This document shows positions 31,234-42,582 of a stretch of 64,000 nt of DNA, piece after piece. Origin of the DNA: Desulfovibrio fairfieldensis (lineage in GTDB: Bacteria; Desulfobacterota; Desulfovibrionia; Desulfovibrionales; Desulfovibrionaceae); the NCBI RefSeq assembly GCF_001553605.1, contig NZ_CP014229.1, positions 413,001 to 477,000 of the forward strand. Direction: 5' to 3'. Under the pieces are notes generated by a model, which was not told where the DNA came from, ran no database searches, and was given only the letters and a program-made list of their open reading frames with translations. A program made the position numbers and the translations under genes. Positions within the stretch are counted from its first letter, which is position 1. Every line of letters begins with the position of its first letter.

Positions 31234-31866
31234 TCAGGGGCGTTCCCCGCTCTGTTCCTTGCGTGGAGTCACCTGCTTCTCAAAGGCCTTGCCGTTCCAT
31301 TGAAAGCTGACCTCGTTGGCCAGGGGCACATGGGCCATGCCCGAGCTGTTCCAGAAGACGGGTTCGGCCTTGAGCCCGCCCAGGCCCAGGCAGATCAGCA
31401 CCGTGGGATTGATGTCCGGCGGCAACTTCTGCCCCTGGTCCAGAAAATCCCTGATGTCCGGTTCCGGCGGGGTGTCGATGGGCACCATACGGCCCGAAGC
31501 GTCCACCCGCCATAATTCCATGGTGCAGATGGGACCGCCCAAGGTGCCGATGGCCGCCTCCACCGAGCCGTCCGCCGTATTACGGAAGAGTCGCAGGGCT
31601 ACGGCGCTGTCCCGGAAGGGCAGGGCCGCGAAAACAATCACGTCTTCGGTCTCTCCGGCGACTTCCCAGAATTCCGTATGGCCTTCGGCCAGCAGTTGCT
31701 GCTTTTCCGCGTCGGAAAGGCCTTCAGCCGTATTCTCAAAAATGCTGGCGGGCAGCAGGGTGAAAATGCCCCTGGCCGTCATGCCGTTGTCCTCCGCCTG
31801 GACCGTGGCGGGCAGTGTCACGGCAAGCAGGGCCAGCAGCGCGTATATCCGTATATACTGGTGCAT
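31234..31866 (-). CDS. Hypothetical exported protein
   Basis: A 210-residue protein with a signal peptide (IRIYALLALLAVTLPATVQA, cleavage before EDNG). The mature part is a mixed alpha/beta domain with segments FTLLPASIFENTAEGLS, EFWEVAGETEDVIVFAALPF and AAIGTLGGPICTMELWRVD that I do not recognise as a named family. GGGGG precedes the ATG by six bases. It appears to be a single gene. Function unknown. Confidence 0.8.
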   Translation of the reverse strand: MHQYIRIYALLALLAVTLPATVQAEDNGMTARGIFTLLPASIFENTAEGLSDAEKQQLLAEGHTEFWEVAGETEDVIVFAALPFRDSAVALRLFRNTADGSVEAAIGTLGGPICTMELWRVDASGRMVPIDTPPEPDIRDFLDQGQKLPPDINPTVLICLGLGGLKAEPVFWNSSGMAHVPLANEVSFQWNGKAFEKQVTPRKEQSGERP

Positions 31867-32339
31867 AGCTATCCCCCTTCCGGCCGGGGCCGGGCGGACC
31901 TGTTTCAGGCCCGTAAAATTTTTTTTACCGATTTTACGTCCGCTTGTCCATGTGCCCCTGCGGATTTGGGCCGTATCTTATATCCACGCACATGTATAGA
32001 TAAACTCTTCGGCAAACCGTCCGTAAAGAAAAGGGAAGGGTTACGGCATAACGGCATCCGATAATTCCGGCGTGGCGGCGGAGCGTAGTGAACGGCTGGG
32101 GATTTGTCGCGGAGTGGGAATATTTTGATTTGATGTGTATGGTCGCTGTTGTGTGCAACGCCATGGTGTTTGCTGAATGAAAATTGATAAAATCTGTCCG
32201 GTATAAGAATAAATACATTAATAGTTATTGCAATATGTTGCATGTCTGGGTGAATATGGGGCTTGTGCTTGATTTTTTAAATGGTCCTATGTAAGACTGA
32301 AAATACATAAACATTTTATTTCTTTCTGGTGGGGAAGTC
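31867..32339. other. AT-rich intergenic region between divergent genes
   Basis: About 470 bases between the secreted protein (minus) and a chemoreceptor (plus). Base composition shifts to AT-rich from about 32100 to 32340, as expected for promoters. No gene, tRNA or convincing sigma-28 promoter (TAAA-N15-GCCGATAA) is seen; short frames here lack ribosome sites. Confidence 0.5.
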
Positions 32340-34454
32340 ATGTTGAAAAACATCAGTGTCCGCGCCAAGCTTTTTGTCCTGCTTATTCTGCCCGTGGCCG
32401 CGCTGATCGCTCTGGCCGCCGGAAATGCTCTGGAAAAATACCAGACCATGCGCGCCATGGACATGGCGGTAAACGTGGTGGACCTTTCCTCGGCCAGCAG
32501 CGCCCTGATCCATGAACTCCAGAAAGAACGCGGTTTGTCCGCCGGTTTTGTGGCCCGGCGGGGAGCCTATGCCGAGGAATTGCCGGGCCAGCGCAAACAG
32601 ACCGAGGCAGCCCGGCAGGCCATGGCCGAAAAAATGGCTGTTTTCAGCGCGGCCAATCCCACGGCCGCGGTCAATGCCCAATTCGCCCCGCTGACGGAAA
32701 AACTTGCATCCCTGAAAGATCTGCGCTCGCGCATCGACGATTATAATATCGCCCCGTCCGAGGCCATCGCCGTGTACTCTGGCCTCATCCTCCATATGGA
32801 GGATATTCTCCGGGGCGTACTGGACCGGTATCTGGATGTCGGGCTCTACGCGCGGGCGGTGAATTTCCTCAATCTCATCTATGCCAAGGAATTCGCCGGG
32901 CAGGAGCGGGCCACGCTGAATGTGGCGCTGTCGTCCCGGCGTTTCAATAAACTTCTGTACCGCGACTGGATCGAACATGTCGCCTTGCAGCGGGCCTATC
33001 TTCAGGATTTTCTGGAGCGGGACGAAGCACTGGCGCGGGTCTATGCGCAAAAGGTGCCGCCTCTGCTGGAGAAGGTGGAAACCTTCCGCCGGGAAGCCTA
33101 CGAGAGCCAGGACGAACCTCGGCTCAGCGGCGACGCCAAGGCCTGGTTCGCGGCCTCCACAGCCTATATTGACGCCCTTTACGAGGTGGAGGCCGCCGCC
33201 GCGCGCGATCTGGAGCGGACGGCGGACGCGCTGAGCGATGCGACCCGGCAAAGTCTGTATATTTCGCTGGGCGTGACCCTGGCGGTGATCCTGTGCACGC
33301 TGCTGTTGGCCCGCAGCCTGGTCGGCAACGTCACCAGACCACTGCGCCGCTCCGTGGCTTTTGCCCAGAAAGTGGCCGCCGGAGAGTTGGACGCCGAATT
33401 GCAGATGGTCCGCAAGGACGAGTTCGGCGTGCTCGGCAGGGCGTTGCAGACCATGGTCGTCTCCATCCGGGAAACGTTGGCAAAAGCCGACGCGGCGGCG
33501 GAATCCGCGCAGCGCGAGGCCGAACGGGCCCAGGCCTCGACGACTGCGGCCGAGGAGGCCCGCGCCCTGGCAGAGCGCCGACAGGACGGCATGGCTCTGG
33601 CGGCGGAACGCATCGCCTCGGCCGTGACGGCCATGTCCGCCGCCACCCAGAGCATCTCCAGCCAGATCGAGCAGTCCGACAAGGGAGCCAAGGAACAGTC
33701 CGCGCGACTGGGCGAGGTAGCCGTTGCCATGGAGGAAATGAGCGCCACGGTGCACGGGGTGGCCCAAAACAGCTCGGCCGCCGCCGAAACCGCTGAAGTT
33801 GCCGGAAAGCAGGCCCAACAGGGCTCGGCCAGCGTGGCGGAAGTGGCCGAAAATATCACCAGGGTGCTGCGCCACACCGAAGAACTCAAGGAATCCATGA
33901 CCCGCCTGGGCCTGCGCGTGCGGGACATCGACAAGGTGCTCAACGTGATTACGGATATCGCGGACCAGACCAATCTGCTGGCGCTCAACGCCGCCATTGA
34001 GGCTGCCCGCGCGGGCGAGGCCGGGCGCGGCTTTGCCGTGGTGGCCGACGAGGTGCGCAAGCTGGCCGAAAAGACCATGGCCGCCACCAGGGAAGTGGCC
34101 GAGGTGCTCTCCGGCATTCAGCGGGACGCGGCCCATAATATCGCCACTGTGGATCAGACCGTGGAAGGCATGAGCCGGACTACGGATTTGACCCATCAGT
34201 CCGACGAAGCCCTGCGCGAGATCGTGGCCCTGTCGGACAAGACCAGCGAACAGATCCGTTCCATTGCCGCCGCCTCCGAGCAGCAGGCCGCGAGCAGTGA
34301 AAACATCAGCAGAAGTGTGACCGGAGTCAACCGCATTGCTGTGGAAAATACGGCGGGCATGGACCATTCCGCCAAAGCCGTCAGGGATCTGCTGGAACAG
34401 ACACGCCTGCTGGGGAGCCTGGTGCGGGATCTCCAGGACGAAGAGCATCGCTGA
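32340..34454 (+). CDS. Methyl-accepting chemotaxis protein with NIT sensor domain
   Basis: A 704-residue chemoreceptor. An N-terminal helix ([18 protein letters not shown]) is followed by a periplasmic NIT domain (about 45-300) with the hallmark [20 protein letters not shown], which in other proteins senses nitrate or nitrite. TM2 ([18 protein letters not shown]) leads into HAMP (about 320-375) and a cytoplasmic signalling domain whose hairpin tip is [20 protein letters not shown] with [15 protein letters not shown] after it. GGGGAAG precedes the ATG. The ligand is inferred from the domain name only. Confidence 0.9.
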   Translation: MLKNISVRAKLFVLLILPVAALIALAAGNALEKYQTMRAMDMAVNVVDLSSASSALIHELQKERGLSAGFVARRGAYAEELPGQRKQTEAARQAMAEKMAVFSAANPTAAVNAQFAPLTEKLASLKDLRSRIDDYNIAPSEAIAVYSGLILHMEDILRGVLDRYLDVGLYARAVNFLNLIYAKEFAGQERATLNVALSSRRFNKLLYRDWIEHVALQRAYLQDFLERDEALARVYAQKVPPLLEKVETFRREAYESQDEPRLSGDAKAWFAASTAYIDALYEVEAAAARDLERTADALSDATRQSLYISLGVTLAVILCTLLLARSLVGNVTRPLRRSVAFAQKVAAGELDAELQMVRKDEFGVLGRALQTMVVSIRETLAKADAAAESAQREAERAQASTTAAEEARALAERRQDGMALAAERIASAVTAMSAATQSISSQIEQSDKGAKEQSARLGEVAVAMEEMSATVHGVAQNSSAAAETAEVAGKQAQQGSASVAEVAENITRVLRHTEELKESMTRLGLRVRDIDKVLNVITDIADQTNLLALNAAIEAARAGEAGRGFAVVADEVRKLAEKTMAATREVAEVLSGIQRDAAHNIATVDQTVEGMSRTTDLTHQSDEALREIVALSDKTSEQIRSIAAASEQQAASSENISRSVTGVNRIAVENTAGMDHSAKAVRDLLEQTRLLGSLVRDLQDEEHR

Positions 34455-34648
34455 TCCCGCGACGCTCCCGCTTCCGCAACGACTTCGAAAAAAGCGTGGT
34501 TTCTGCTGTGCTTAGCCGCCCGGGGCGGCGCGCAACTCCTGACGGGTTTGCGGCATGTGCCGCTTGACGCGACACCATTCTGTTTTGAAAACGGTAAGCT
34601 GCTTCTGAAGTCCGCCTTCGCGTGCCGGGCTCCGGCCCCGGCGCTCTT

Positions 34649-34672
34649 CCCCGCCGTACCGGGACGGCGGGG
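34649..34672 (+). promoter_or_regulatory. Leader hairpin before the tetrahaem cytochrome
   Basis: CCCCGCCGT (34649-34657) and ACGGCGGGG (34664-34672) form a perfect 9-bp stem about 50 bases before the cytochrome start. No T-run follows. The rest of the space back to the chemoreceptor stop holds no gene. Confidence 0.45.
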
Positions 34673-34719
34673 AGTTCACAGCTCCGTGCCGTCATCCTCT
34701 ATGCATGGGGGGAATGCAT

Positions 34720-35187
34720 ATGCGCCCTTGCCTACTGTGTCTCGCTGTCGCCGTCTGCATGCTGACGTCTGTTCCGGCCAGCGCGGGAGCCATCAACGCC
34801 GCCGCCGGTCCTTATGTGGGTTCCCGGAAATGCGCCGAGTGCCATGCTGAGGAATATGAGACGTTCCGGAAATATTCCAAGAAGGCCGGCACCTGGAAAC
34901 ACATCAGCACCATGGCTCCCAAGCTGACGGCGGAAGAGCTGCGGGGCTGCTACGCCTGCCATAGCACAGGCTACGGCAAGGGCGGCTTTGTGGACTATCA
35001 GTCCACGCCGCATCTTGCGGATGTGGGCTGTGAAACCTGCCACGGTCCGGGAGCGGCGCATGCCGAAAGTGGTGACCCCGCCGCCATCCGGCGCACGCCG
35101 CGTCACGAGGATTGCCTCGCCTGTCACAATGAAAGCCGCGTCAAAGCCTTCAACTTCAAGCCGCTGATCCATAGCGGAGCACATTAG
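34720..35187 (+). CDS. Periplasmic tetrahaem cytochrome c (cytochrome c554-like)
   Basis: A 155-residue exported cytochrome. The signal peptide is MRPCLLCLAVAVCMLTSVPA with cleavage near ASAGA. Four CxxCH haem-attachment motifs occur at residues 38-42 (CAECH), 77-81 (CYACH), 104-108 (CETCH) and 132-136 (CLACH); other histidines could be distal ligands. The GSRKCAECH...GCETCHGPGAAH order recalls the cytochrome c554 family. GGGGG lies seven bases before the ATG at 34720; in-frame ATGs at 34705 and 34714 are less well placed. The stop is ten bases before a haem-binding chemoreceptor, suggesting that the pair works together. Confidence 0.88.
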   Translation: MRPCLLCLAVAVCMLTSVPASAGAINAAAGPYVGSRKCAECHAEEYETFRKYSKKAGTWKHISTMAPKLTAEELRGCYACHSTGYGKGGFVDYQSTPHLADVGCETCHGPGAAHAESGDPAAIRRTPRHEDCLACHNESRVKAFNFKPLIHSGAH

Positions 35188-35196
35188 GAGAACAGC

Positions 35197-37284
35197 ATGC
35201 TTTTCTCCACCCGGAATATGCCGTTGGTCCGCAAATGCGCTTTGCTGGTCGTGATCACGGCCGTGGTCGTCTTCGGCTGCCTGATCGTCTTCAACAGTAT
35301 CCAGAGCCGCAACGCCACTCTGAGCAGTCTGGAATCCTCCACCCGTCTGGACGCCGAGCTGCTGGCAAGGCTTGTGGAAGCCCCCATGAAGCGGGGCAAT
35401 GACGCGGAAACCCGCGAGGTCGTGCGTCTTCTGGCGGATAATTACAAGAACGTGTCCGTCTATCTGGCGGGCTTCAACGGCGAGATCACCTATGCCTCGG
35501 ACGCTTCAGCCGTGCGCGCGCCGTTGCGGGAACGCCTGCGGACGCCGGAAGCGCGGCAACTGGCCGCCGACTCCCTGCGTGCGCCCCTCAAGGTCGGCCG
35601 TCTGGTCGCAGGGGACGGCTTCAGTCGCTTCCTGATGGTTTCCAGCATTCCCAACGGCAAGGACTGTCATCACTGCCACGGCGCGTCCAAAGCCATTCTG
35701 GGCACTCTGGTGGTGTCCAAGGATGTCACCCCGACCATCAACGACTTGAAATCGCGCACGCTCAGCAACATTGCCTTGTCCCTGGCGGGGATGTGTCTGC
35801 TCATCGCCGCGTTGCTGCTTTTTCTGCGCCGCACCGTGGTCCGGCCCGTGGCGGAACTGGCCGCGGCTTCCGGCAAGGTGGCCGGAGGCGATTTCGACGC
35901 GCCCTTCCCCGTGCCCAACTGTCTTGAGCTGCGCAGCCTGCGAGACAGCCTGGCAGCCATGATCGCCCACCTCAAAACCGAACTGGGCTTTTCCCAGGGG
36001 CTCCTTCGGGGCATGGGCCTGCCCTGCGTGATTACGGATACCGATGACCGCATCTCCTTCATGAATCAGCGGGCTGTGGACATCTACAACCTCAAGGGGC
36101 GGCCCGAGGACTACAAGGGACGGCTGCGCGGCGAGGCCTTTTTCAATGATCCCGACAGAATGACCAATACCAAAAAGGTGCTTCTGAACAATGCCGACAT
36201 TGAGGACGAGCCCTATACCTTCACGGTGGGCGGCCGGACGCGCCATGTGCTGGTCAACGCCGCACGCCTGCTGGATGTGGACGGCAAGCTGCTGGGCGCC
36301 TTCACCCTGATGACCGACGTCACCGAGTCCGTGCGGCAGCGTGAGATCATCCGCGTGCAGAACGAACGCATTGCGCAGGTTGCCCAGGCCGCGAGCGTGG
36401 TTTCCGGCAGGCTGGCCGGCGCGGCCGCCCGGCTTTCCGAGCAGATCGACGCCTCCAGCCGGATGGCCCAGGAGCAGGACGCGGCCTCCGCCCGTTCCGC
36501 CGGGGCCATGCGCGCCGTGGCCGAGGAGGCCGGGCGTGTCTCGGCTTCGGCCGGGGATACGGCCCGCACCGCCGAGAGCACCCGGCAGGAGGCTGATGAG
36601 GGCGTGCGCATTGTGGAGGGCGTTACCGGCGGCATCAACCGGGCCGCGCAAGAAACTTCGGTCCTGGCTGAAAACATGCGCGAGCTGGGCCAAAAGGCCG
36701 AAAGCATTTCGCAGGTCATCACGCTTATCGAGGAAGTGGCGGACCAGACCAACCTGCTGGCGCTCAACGCGGCCATTGAGGCGGCGCGCGCGGGCGAGGC
36801 CGGGCGCGGTTTCGCCGTGGTGGCCGACGAGGTGCGCAAACTGGCCGAAAAGACCATGCAGGCCACCGGGCAGGTTACCCGGGCCGTGGAGGAAATCCAG
36901 CGGAGCGTCAGCGGAAACGGCAAGACCACGGAGCAAATGGTGAATGTCATGAGCGAGTCCAGCCGCCGGGCCGGGCAGTCCGGGGAGGCGCTGGAGCGCA
37001 TCCGGCAGATGGCCGCGCGCACGGCCGAAGGCATGCGGGCCATTGCCTCGGCCGCCGACGGCCAGTGTGAAACCAGCCGCGAGGTTTCCGAGACGGTGGA
37101 CAGAATCAACGCGCTCTCGGACGAAACCGCGCGCAACATGAGCGCCTCGGCTGAGGCCGTGGCCGAATTGAGCCGCCTGGCTCGGGAACTGGACGCCATC
37201 ATCGAAGGCATGCGCGATGCCGGGGAAGAGGGCGCGGCGGGCTCCGAAAAATCACGCCTTGCCAAGAGCTCCGGAGCTGCTTAG
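35197..37284 (+). CDS. DcrA-like haem-c methyl-accepting chemotaxis protein
   Basis: A 695-residue chemoreceptor whose periplasmic domain (about 35-185) has a c-type haem site CHHCH at residues 157-161 ([12 protein letters not shown]). This matches DcrA of Desulfovibrio vulgaris, where the haem senses oxygen or redox state. After TM2 ([19 protein letters not shown]) come HAMP (211-265), a PAS domain (about 270-385) and the signalling domain with [20 protein letters not shown]. It is ten bases after a tetrahaem cytochrome and ten before uvrA. Sensing of oxygen or redox is inference from DcrA. Confidence 0.9.
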   Translation: MLFSTRNMPLVRKCALLVVITAVVVFGCLIVFNSIQSRNATLSSLESSTRLDAELLARLVEAPMKRGNDAETREVVRLLADNYKNVSVYLAGFNGEITYASDASAVRAPLRERLRTPEARQLAADSLRAPLKVGRLVAGDGFSRFLMVSSIPNGKDCHHCHGASKAILGTLVVSKDVTPTINDLKSRTLSNIALSLAGMCLLIAALLLFLRRTVVRPVAELAAASGKVAGGDFDAPFPVPNCLELRSLRDSLAAMIAHLKTELGFSQGLLRGMGLPCVITDTDDRISFMNQRAVDIYNLKGRPEDYKGRLRGEAFFNDPDRMTNTKKVLLNNADIEDEPYTFTVGGRTRHVLVNAARLLDVDGKLLGAFTLMTDVTESVRQREIIRVQNERIAQVAQAASVVSGRLAGAAARLSEQIDASSRMAQEQDAASARSAGAMRAVAEEAGRVSASAGDTARTAESTRQEADEGVRIVEGVTGGINRAAQETSVLAENMRELGQKAESISQVITLIEEVADQTNLLALNAAIEAARAGEAGRGFAVVADEVRKLAEKTMQATGQVTRAVEEIQRSVSGNGKTTEQMVNVMSESSRRAGQSGEALERIRQMAARTAEGMRAIASAADGQCETSREVSETVDRINALSDETARNMSASAEAVAELSRLARELDAIIEGMRDAGEEGAAGSEKSRLAKSSGAA

Positions 37285-37294
37285 ATAACACTCC

Positions 37295-40249
37295 ATGAAA
37301 ACGGACAACAAGCCCTGCATCCATATTGAAAAGGCCCGTCAGCACAATCTCAAAAACATCAGCCTGGACATCCCCCGCGACGAACTGGTGGTGATCTGCG
37401 GGCCGTCCGGCTCGGGCAAATCCACCCTGGCCTTCGACATCGTCTACGCCGAGGGCCAGCGCCGCTATGTGGAATCCCTTTCGGCCTACGCCCGGCAGTT
37501 CCTGCCCCAGATGGACAAGCCGGACGTGGAGAAGATCGAGGGCCTTTCCCCGGCCATTTCCCTGGAGCAGCAGAGCGTTTCGCGCAATCCCCGTTCCACT
37601 GTGGGCACGGTGACGGAGATTCACGACTTTTTACGCGTCTTTTTCGCGCGTCTGGGCCGCATGTACTGCCCGCAGTGCGGCCGCCCCATCGAGGCCCGCG
37701 CCGCCGACGAGATCATCGGCGACATCCTGGCCCTGCCGCAGGGGACCAAATTCATGGTCCTGGCCCCGCTGGTGGAATTGCAGAAGGGCACCCATCTGGA
37801 CAAGTTCAAGAAGCTCAAGGCCGAAGGCTTTGCCAGGGTGCGCGTGGACGGCGCGTTTTGCACCCTGGACGACGTGCCCGCCCTGGACAAGAACAAGAAG
37901 CACAGCATCGACCTGGTGGTGGACCGCCTGGTGAACAAGGAGGGTATCCGGGGTCGGCTGGCCGACTCTGTGGAACTGGCCCTGCGCTACGGCGAAGGTC
38001 GTCTCGTGTTGCACGAACCGGACAGGCCCGAGGCCGAACGCGACACCGTCCATTCCACCACCTCGGTCTGCCCGCACTGTCATATTTCCCTGCCCGCGCC
38101 CAGCCCGCAGCTTTTTTCCTTCAACGGCCCGCAGGGGGCCTGCCCGCGTTGCGTGGGCCTGGGCAGCGTGGACTATTTCGAGCCGCGCCTCATCGCGCCC
38201 AACCGGGGCCTTTCGCTGAATACCGGCGCGCTGCTGCCCTGGGCCACGGACAAGATGTTCAGCCGCTACGAAACGGCGCTCAAGGCTCTGGGCAAACGTT
38301 TCAAGTTCACATTATCCACGCCTTTGGATCAGTTTTCGGATGCGGCTCTGGCCGCCCTGTTCTACGGCGAGGACGAGCACGGCAAGCCCGCCGCCGGCTC
38401 CCTGGGCCTGCGCCGCAACTGGATGGGCGGCAATGTGGCCCTGGGCGCGGCGGGCGACTACCAGAGCGAGCATTTCGCGGAGGCCCAGCAAGCCCAGAGC
38501 GCGCTGGCCGTGAGCGACAAACGCTGGCCCGGCGTCATTCCCCTGCTGGAAAAGGGCATGCAGTACGGCGAAGCCTGGCGGGAAGTGCTGGCCCGCTTCC
38601 GCCAGTCCATGGACTGCCCGGACTGCAAGGGCGCGCGCCTCAATGCCGAGGCCTTGTCAGTGCGCGTGGACGATCTGAACATCGCCCAGTTCTGCGCGCT
38701 TTCCGTGGAGCGGGGCCTGGAATGGCTGGAAAAGCGGAGCTTCACAGGCCGCCATGCCCTGATTGCCGAACCCCTGCTCAAGGAACTGACCTTCCGTCTC
38801 TCCTTCATGCGCAACGTGGGCCTGGAATATATCTCTCTGGGCCGCTCCATGAGCACGCTGTCCGGCGGCGAAGCCCAGCGCATTCGTCTGGCCTCGCAAC
38901 TGGGCTCGGGCCTGGTGGGCGTGACCTATGTGCTGGACGAGCCCTCCATCGGCCTGCACCCGCGCGACAACGAACGCCTGCTGGGCACCCTGCGTTCCCT
39001 CCAGGCGCGCGGCAATACCGTGCTGGTGGTGGAGCACGACGAGGCCACCATCTGCGCGGCGGACACGGTCATCGAACTGGGGCCCGGCTCCGGCTCGCAG
39101 GGCGGGGAGCTGATGTTCCAGGGCCCGGTGGACGATCTGCTGGGCAAGGCCGACACGTTGACGGCCCGCTATCTGCGCGGGGACGAATCCATTCCCCTGC
39201 CCGACGCCCGGCGCGAGCCCCAGGGCGAAATCGTGCTGCATAACGTGACCACCAACAATCTGCGCGGCATTGACTGCCGCATCCCCTTGGGCGTGCTGAC
39301 CTGCGTGACCGGCGTGTCCGGCTCGGGCAAGAGTTCGCTGGTGGTGGACACGCTCTACAAGCATCTGGCCCTGAACTTGGGCCTGCGCGTGGACCAGCCC
39401 GGCGCCATCGGGGGCTTGAGCTATGAGGGCGACAGCGCGCCCGTGGAGCGCATCGTGGCCATTGACCAGACGCCCATCGGCCGCACGCCGCGCTCCAATC
39501 CGGCCACCTATACCAAAATCTTCGACGAGATCCGCAACATCTTTTCCATGACCCCGGACGCGCGCAAGCGCGGCTACAAACCGGGACGCTTCAGCTTCAA
39601 CGTGCGCGGCGGCCGTTGCGAGGCCTGCGGCGGCGACGGCCAGATCCGGGTGGAAATGCACTTTCTGCCCGACGTCTATGTGACCTGCGACGTCTGCAAG
39701 GGCAAACGCTACAATCATGAAACCCTGGAAGTGCGCTACAAGGGGCTGAACATCGCGGAAGTGCTGGACCTTACCGTGCGCCAGGCCCGGCAGCTTTTTG
39801 AGAACTATCCCGGACTGGAGCGACGGCTGGCCGTGCTGGAGGAAGTGGGCCTGGAATATCTGCGCCTGGGCCAGCCCGCCACCACGCTGTCCGGCGGCGA
39901 GGCCCAGCGCATCAAGATCTCGCGCGAACTGGGCAAGCGTTCCCTGCCCGGCACCATGTACATTCTGGACGAACCCACCACCGGCCTGCATATGCATGAG
40001 GTGGGCAAGCTGATCAAGGTGCTGCACGCCCTGGTGGACAAGGGGGCCAGCGTGGTGGTCATTGAGCACAATACGGACATGATTCTGGCCTCGGACCACG
40101 TGCTGGACATGGGCCCCGGCGGCGGCGAAAACGGCGGGCTGATTGTTTCGGCGGGCACGCCCGAGGCCATTGTGGCCGATCCCGAGTCCGTGACCGGGCG
40201 CTTCCTGATGCAGGAGCGCACGGACCGGCTCAAGCGCCGCAAGAATTGA
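37295..40249 (+). CDS. uvrA: Excinuclease ABC subunit A
   Basis: A 984-residue nucleotide-excision repair ATPase. Both ABC halves are present: Walker [10 protein letters not shown] near residue 35 and GVSGSGKSS near 675, each with an [16 protein letters not shown] signature ([28 protein letters not shown]) and LDEP boxes. The first zinc site is CPHCHISLP...CPRC and the second CEACGGDGQ...CDVCKGKRY. The ATG at 37295 aligns with the family; its ribosome site is poor and it is ten bases after the chemoreceptor stop. Function in DNA damage recognition with UvrB is well established for the family. Confidence 0.97.
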   Translation: MKTDNKPCIHIEKARQHNLKNISLDIPRDELVVICGPSGSGKSTLAFDIVYAEGQRRYVESLSAYARQFLPQMDKPDVEKIEGLSPAISLEQQSVSRNPRSTVGTVTEIHDFLRVFFARLGRMYCPQCGRPIEARAADEIIGDILALPQGTKFMVLAPLVELQKGTHLDKFKKLKAEGFARVRVDGAFCTLDDVPALDKNKKHSIDLVVDRLVNKEGIRGRLADSVELALRYGEGRLVLHEPDRPEAERDTVHSTTSVCPHCHISLPAPSPQLFSFNGPQGACPRCVGLGSVDYFEPRLIAPNRGLSLNTGALLPWATDKMFSRYETALKALGKRFKFTLSTPLDQFSDAALAALFYGEDEHGKPAAGSLGLRRNWMGGNVALGAAGDYQSEHFAEAQQAQSALAVSDKRWPGVIPLLEKGMQYGEAWREVLARFRQSMDCPDCKGARLNAEALSVRVDDLNIAQFCALSVERGLEWLEKRSFTGRHALIAEPLLKELTFRLSFMRNVGLEYISLGRSMSTLSGGEAQRIRLASQLGSGLVGVTYVLDEPSIGLHPRDNERLLGTLRSLQARGNTVLVVEHDEATICAADTVIELGPGSGSQGGELMFQGPVDDLLGKADTLTARYLRGDESIPLPDARREPQGEIVLHNVTTNNLRGIDCRIPLGVLTCVTGVSGSGKSSLVVDTLYKHLALNLGLRVDQPGAIGGLSYEGDSAPVERIVAIDQTPIGRTPRSNPATYTKIFDEIRNIFSMTPDARKRGYKPGRFSFNVRGGRCEACGGDGQIRVEMHFLPDVYVTCDVCKGKRYNHETLEVRYKGLNIAEVLDLTVRQARQLFENYPGLERRLAVLEEVGLEYLRLGQPATTLSGGEAQRIKISRELGKRSLPGTMYILDEPTTGLHMHEVGKLIKVLHALVDKGASVVVIEHNTDMILASDHVLDMGPGGGENGGLIVSAGTPEAIVADPESVTGRFLMQERTDRLKRRKN

Positions 40250-40800
40250 GGCGCTGATTTCTGAAAGGCAGGGCCGCAAGACTGCGGCGCGGCATCTAGA
40301 GCAGATTACCTTTGAAACGATACACGCTTTAAAGGGGCCATTCTGTCAAAAAACGCGGCCTATACAGTGGAACATCGACATAACCAAAGCCATGACGAAA
40401 GACGGCTTGAGGAAGGATACTCTCTTAAGATTCTGTTGCAGAATTGTGTTGATTGAGTCCTTGACCGCCGGAGGCGCGAACAATAGCGGGCGGCGGCCCC
40501 GCAGGGGCCGTGCCCGTTGCCGAGCACAGCAAGGCTTGCGGGTATTGCGAGCGGAGATGAAGCCCCCACCATATGGAATACGGCATCTTGGGGGCGAGGA
40601 TCAGAAGCAATGTCACGCGAGACGAAGCGTAGCCAGCCGTTGCCGAAGGGTGCCTTTTGCCCCTATGGAATATGGGCTGCCTTTGCGGAACATATATTGC
40701 CGCAGAAGTTATGGCAAAGGGGTATACCATCCGCAATGGCATCAATTTTTTCCTACAACAGCTCATCCCTTAAAGACTGCTTGAGTAATGGGAGAGTCGT
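40250..40800. other. Islet left part, no recognisable gene
   Basis: About 550 bases after uvrA. It starts with a family D-like motif (TAGAGCAGATTACCTTTGAAA at 40298) and includes GGCCCCGCAGGGGCC and two related blocks, ATATGGAATACGGCAT (about 40571) and CTATGGAATATGGGCT (about 40662). Reading frames on both strands have no ribosome site and no recognisable domain. It may be the remains of a mobile or recombination-prone region. Confidence 0.4.
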
Positions 40801-40854
40801 ATGATAAAGCGCCTCAATTTCCCCGATCAGGAAAATAAAAGAGATGATAAATGA
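40801..40854 (+). CDS. Possible 17-residue leader peptide
   Basis: An ATG at 40801 with GGAGAG five bases upstream opens MIKRLNFPDQENKRDDK and stops at 40854, eleven bases inside the next gene (start 40844). The ribosome site here is better than that of the downstream gene, which suggests translational coupling. It may also be the relic of a longer gene. Confidence 0.4.
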   Translation: MIKRLNFPDQENKRDDK

Positions 40855-42331
40855 ACTTATGCTCATGGATCGAGCTCTTGAATCCACTTGGGTGCGCTAT
40901 CTGGAGTTTTTGCAGGATCCGGAACTTGCGCCCGCGCAGGCCGTGGATTTTCTGGACCGGCTGGCGGTGGAACCGGATGAATACCTGGGATACACGAACA
41001 CCGCTTTTCCCGATGTCCGGACAATGTGGCTTCTTCGCTTGGGACGCGATGAGGAAGCGGCGGCCACGAGGATAAAAGCCCTGGACTACGGTTGCCAGCG
41101 GTGTTCTACCAACAAGGCTGTGACGGCTTGGCTGGAGGCGTCGGCCGTGGTGCGGGAAGCGAAGGCGCGCTATTACCGGCGATGGCCTTCGCACATCCCG
41201 CCATACCAGGAGCTGTCCACCCTGCCGCTGACTTGGCTGGAGCGAGGCCCGGTACCCGTCAAGCGCATGTGGGATGCATGCAAACCGGAGTCACGACGTA
41301 AAACGCTTCTCAAGGGTACCGACGCCTATCTTTTTCGCTGTTTTGCCGCGGCGCATAATGAAAAATATGCGGCCAGCCCGGAACTGTTCGACGCTGATCC
41401 GGCTATGGCCGAAAACAAACGCAAGTACGAACGTGACGCCTATAATCTATGTGAGTACCGTACCCGCGAAGCTCAATTCGACGCGCCCTTCATCAACCAT
41501 TTTCTGGCTACATATTCAGGCACATTAGACCTTGAGGCGCTGCTGCGTAAAGCGGCCACTGAACGGGGGGGAGACTTCACCTACAAGCTCACCGCCGGGT
41601 ACGGCATAGGAAGTCCCGTGCTTTTCGCGGATGAGCGGAACGTGAATTACTGTTCTAACGGCGATACCGTTTACCTACTCTATATTCTGAAAAAGTGCGG
41701 CTACCTGGAAGATATATTCAAGGCTCTGCCAAGTCTGCCGGAAGACTTTCCGCTGCTGCTCATGTGCTTCGCCGATGCCGGCATCCGTCAACGGGTGGAG
41801 GAATACATGGGCTTGCCCGGTCTTGCCGCCATGTATGACCTGGCCTTTGCCGCGCGCCGCCTGAACGTCAGGGAGCAGGTGAGGCTGGTGGACTTCGGGC
41901 GCAAAAATCCCCGTTTTCAGAATCTGTTGGGGGCATCCCTGTCCCGTTACGGATACCATATTTATAACCAGTATACGCCCAAACCGGACTGGTTCGTTCA
42001 GGAGTTTGCCCAGTTCAGTTGCGCCTTTTGCGCGGATGTACTGCTCTTTCTCGTTTCCGCCCCTGATGCGCTGCCCCTGCTCCGGCAAATAATGGAATAC
42101 GGGCCGGGCACGCAGTTTGAGGGCGGACCCATGTTGTCCTACGGGTTTGATTTCTGCTGGCCGTATTTCTCCCGGAACATCCTGGGCTATCTGGCTTTGC
42201 GCGGCGATTCGCGCTTGGCGGCCTGGCAGGAGGCCGAGCTGATGAAGAGCGACAACTACGCGGCGATGCACAGACGGCTCAAAACGCAGGCCTTGGTGGA
42301 TGCCTTGCAAAAGTTGCCCTCACGCGCTTGA
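40844..42331 (+). CDS. Hypothetical protein, 495 residues
   Basis: A 495-residue soluble protein I cannot assign to a family. It has no signal peptide or membrane helix. Sequence features: an N-terminal helical region (MDRALESTWVRYLEFLQDPEL), scattered cysteines (YGCQRCS, YCSNG, SCAFCAD), and a middle part with alternating helix and turn. The first ATG at 40844 overlaps a mini-reading frame and has no clear ribosome site; ATGs at 40859 and 40865 are alternatives. It stands alone between uvrA and an AT-rich stretch. Accessory origin is likely from context. Confidence 0.65.
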   Translation: MINELMLMDRALESTWVRYLEFLQDPELAPAQAVDFLDRLAVEPDEYLGYTNTAFPDVRTMWLLRLGRDEEAAATRIKALDYGCQRCSTNKAVTAWLEASAVVREAKARYYRRWPSHIPPYQELSTLPLTWLERGPVPVKRMWDACKPESRRKTLLKGTDAYLFRCFAAAHNEKYAASPELFDADPAMAENKRKYERDAYNLCEYRTREAQFDAPFINHFLATYSGTLDLEALLRKAATERGGDFTYKLTAGYGIGSPVLFADERNVNYCSNGDTVYLLYILKKCGYLEDIFKALPSLPEDFPLLLMCFADAGIRQRVEEYMGLPGLAAMYDLAFAARRLNVREQVRLVDFGRKNPRFQNLLGASLSRYGYHIYNQYTPKPDWFVQEFAQFSCAFCADVLLFLVSAPDALPLLRQIMEYGPGTQFEGGPMLSYGFDFCWPYFSRNILGYLALRGDSRLAAWQEAELMKSDNYAAMHRRLKTQALVDALQKLPSRA

Positions 42332-42582
42332 TAGAGCGGACAAAACAGACGGAGAATATCCTCGCTCCCATGTCGAGAATCGGTCAGAGTACTTCCCGGC
42401 CGTTACCTTGAAAGAACGCAAACGGCGAGAGTATTTGGGTTGCGAATGATTTTATATAAAAATTATAATAATTTTAAGCTATTAAAAAGCATGAATTATT
42501 CGAGAGTAAGCTTCTTTTACTTTTTGGGAGAGAGGAAGCCGCACGGAAGCGTCGATGACATTCTCTGTCTGGGAGTAATCAT
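42332..42582. other. AT-rich gap after the islet gene
   Basis: About 250 bases. The segment near 42450-42500 is strongly AT-rich (TTATATAAAAATTATAATAATT), unlike flanking genes, and may mark a foreign insert or a promoter for the small gene downstream. Confidence 0.45.

Noticed and set aside
40392..40784. A 130-codon frame in the uvrA-downstream islet
   Set aside because: No ribosome site, many Arg and Cys codons from GC-rich repeats, overlapping frame on the other strand of similar length; not convincing as a gene.
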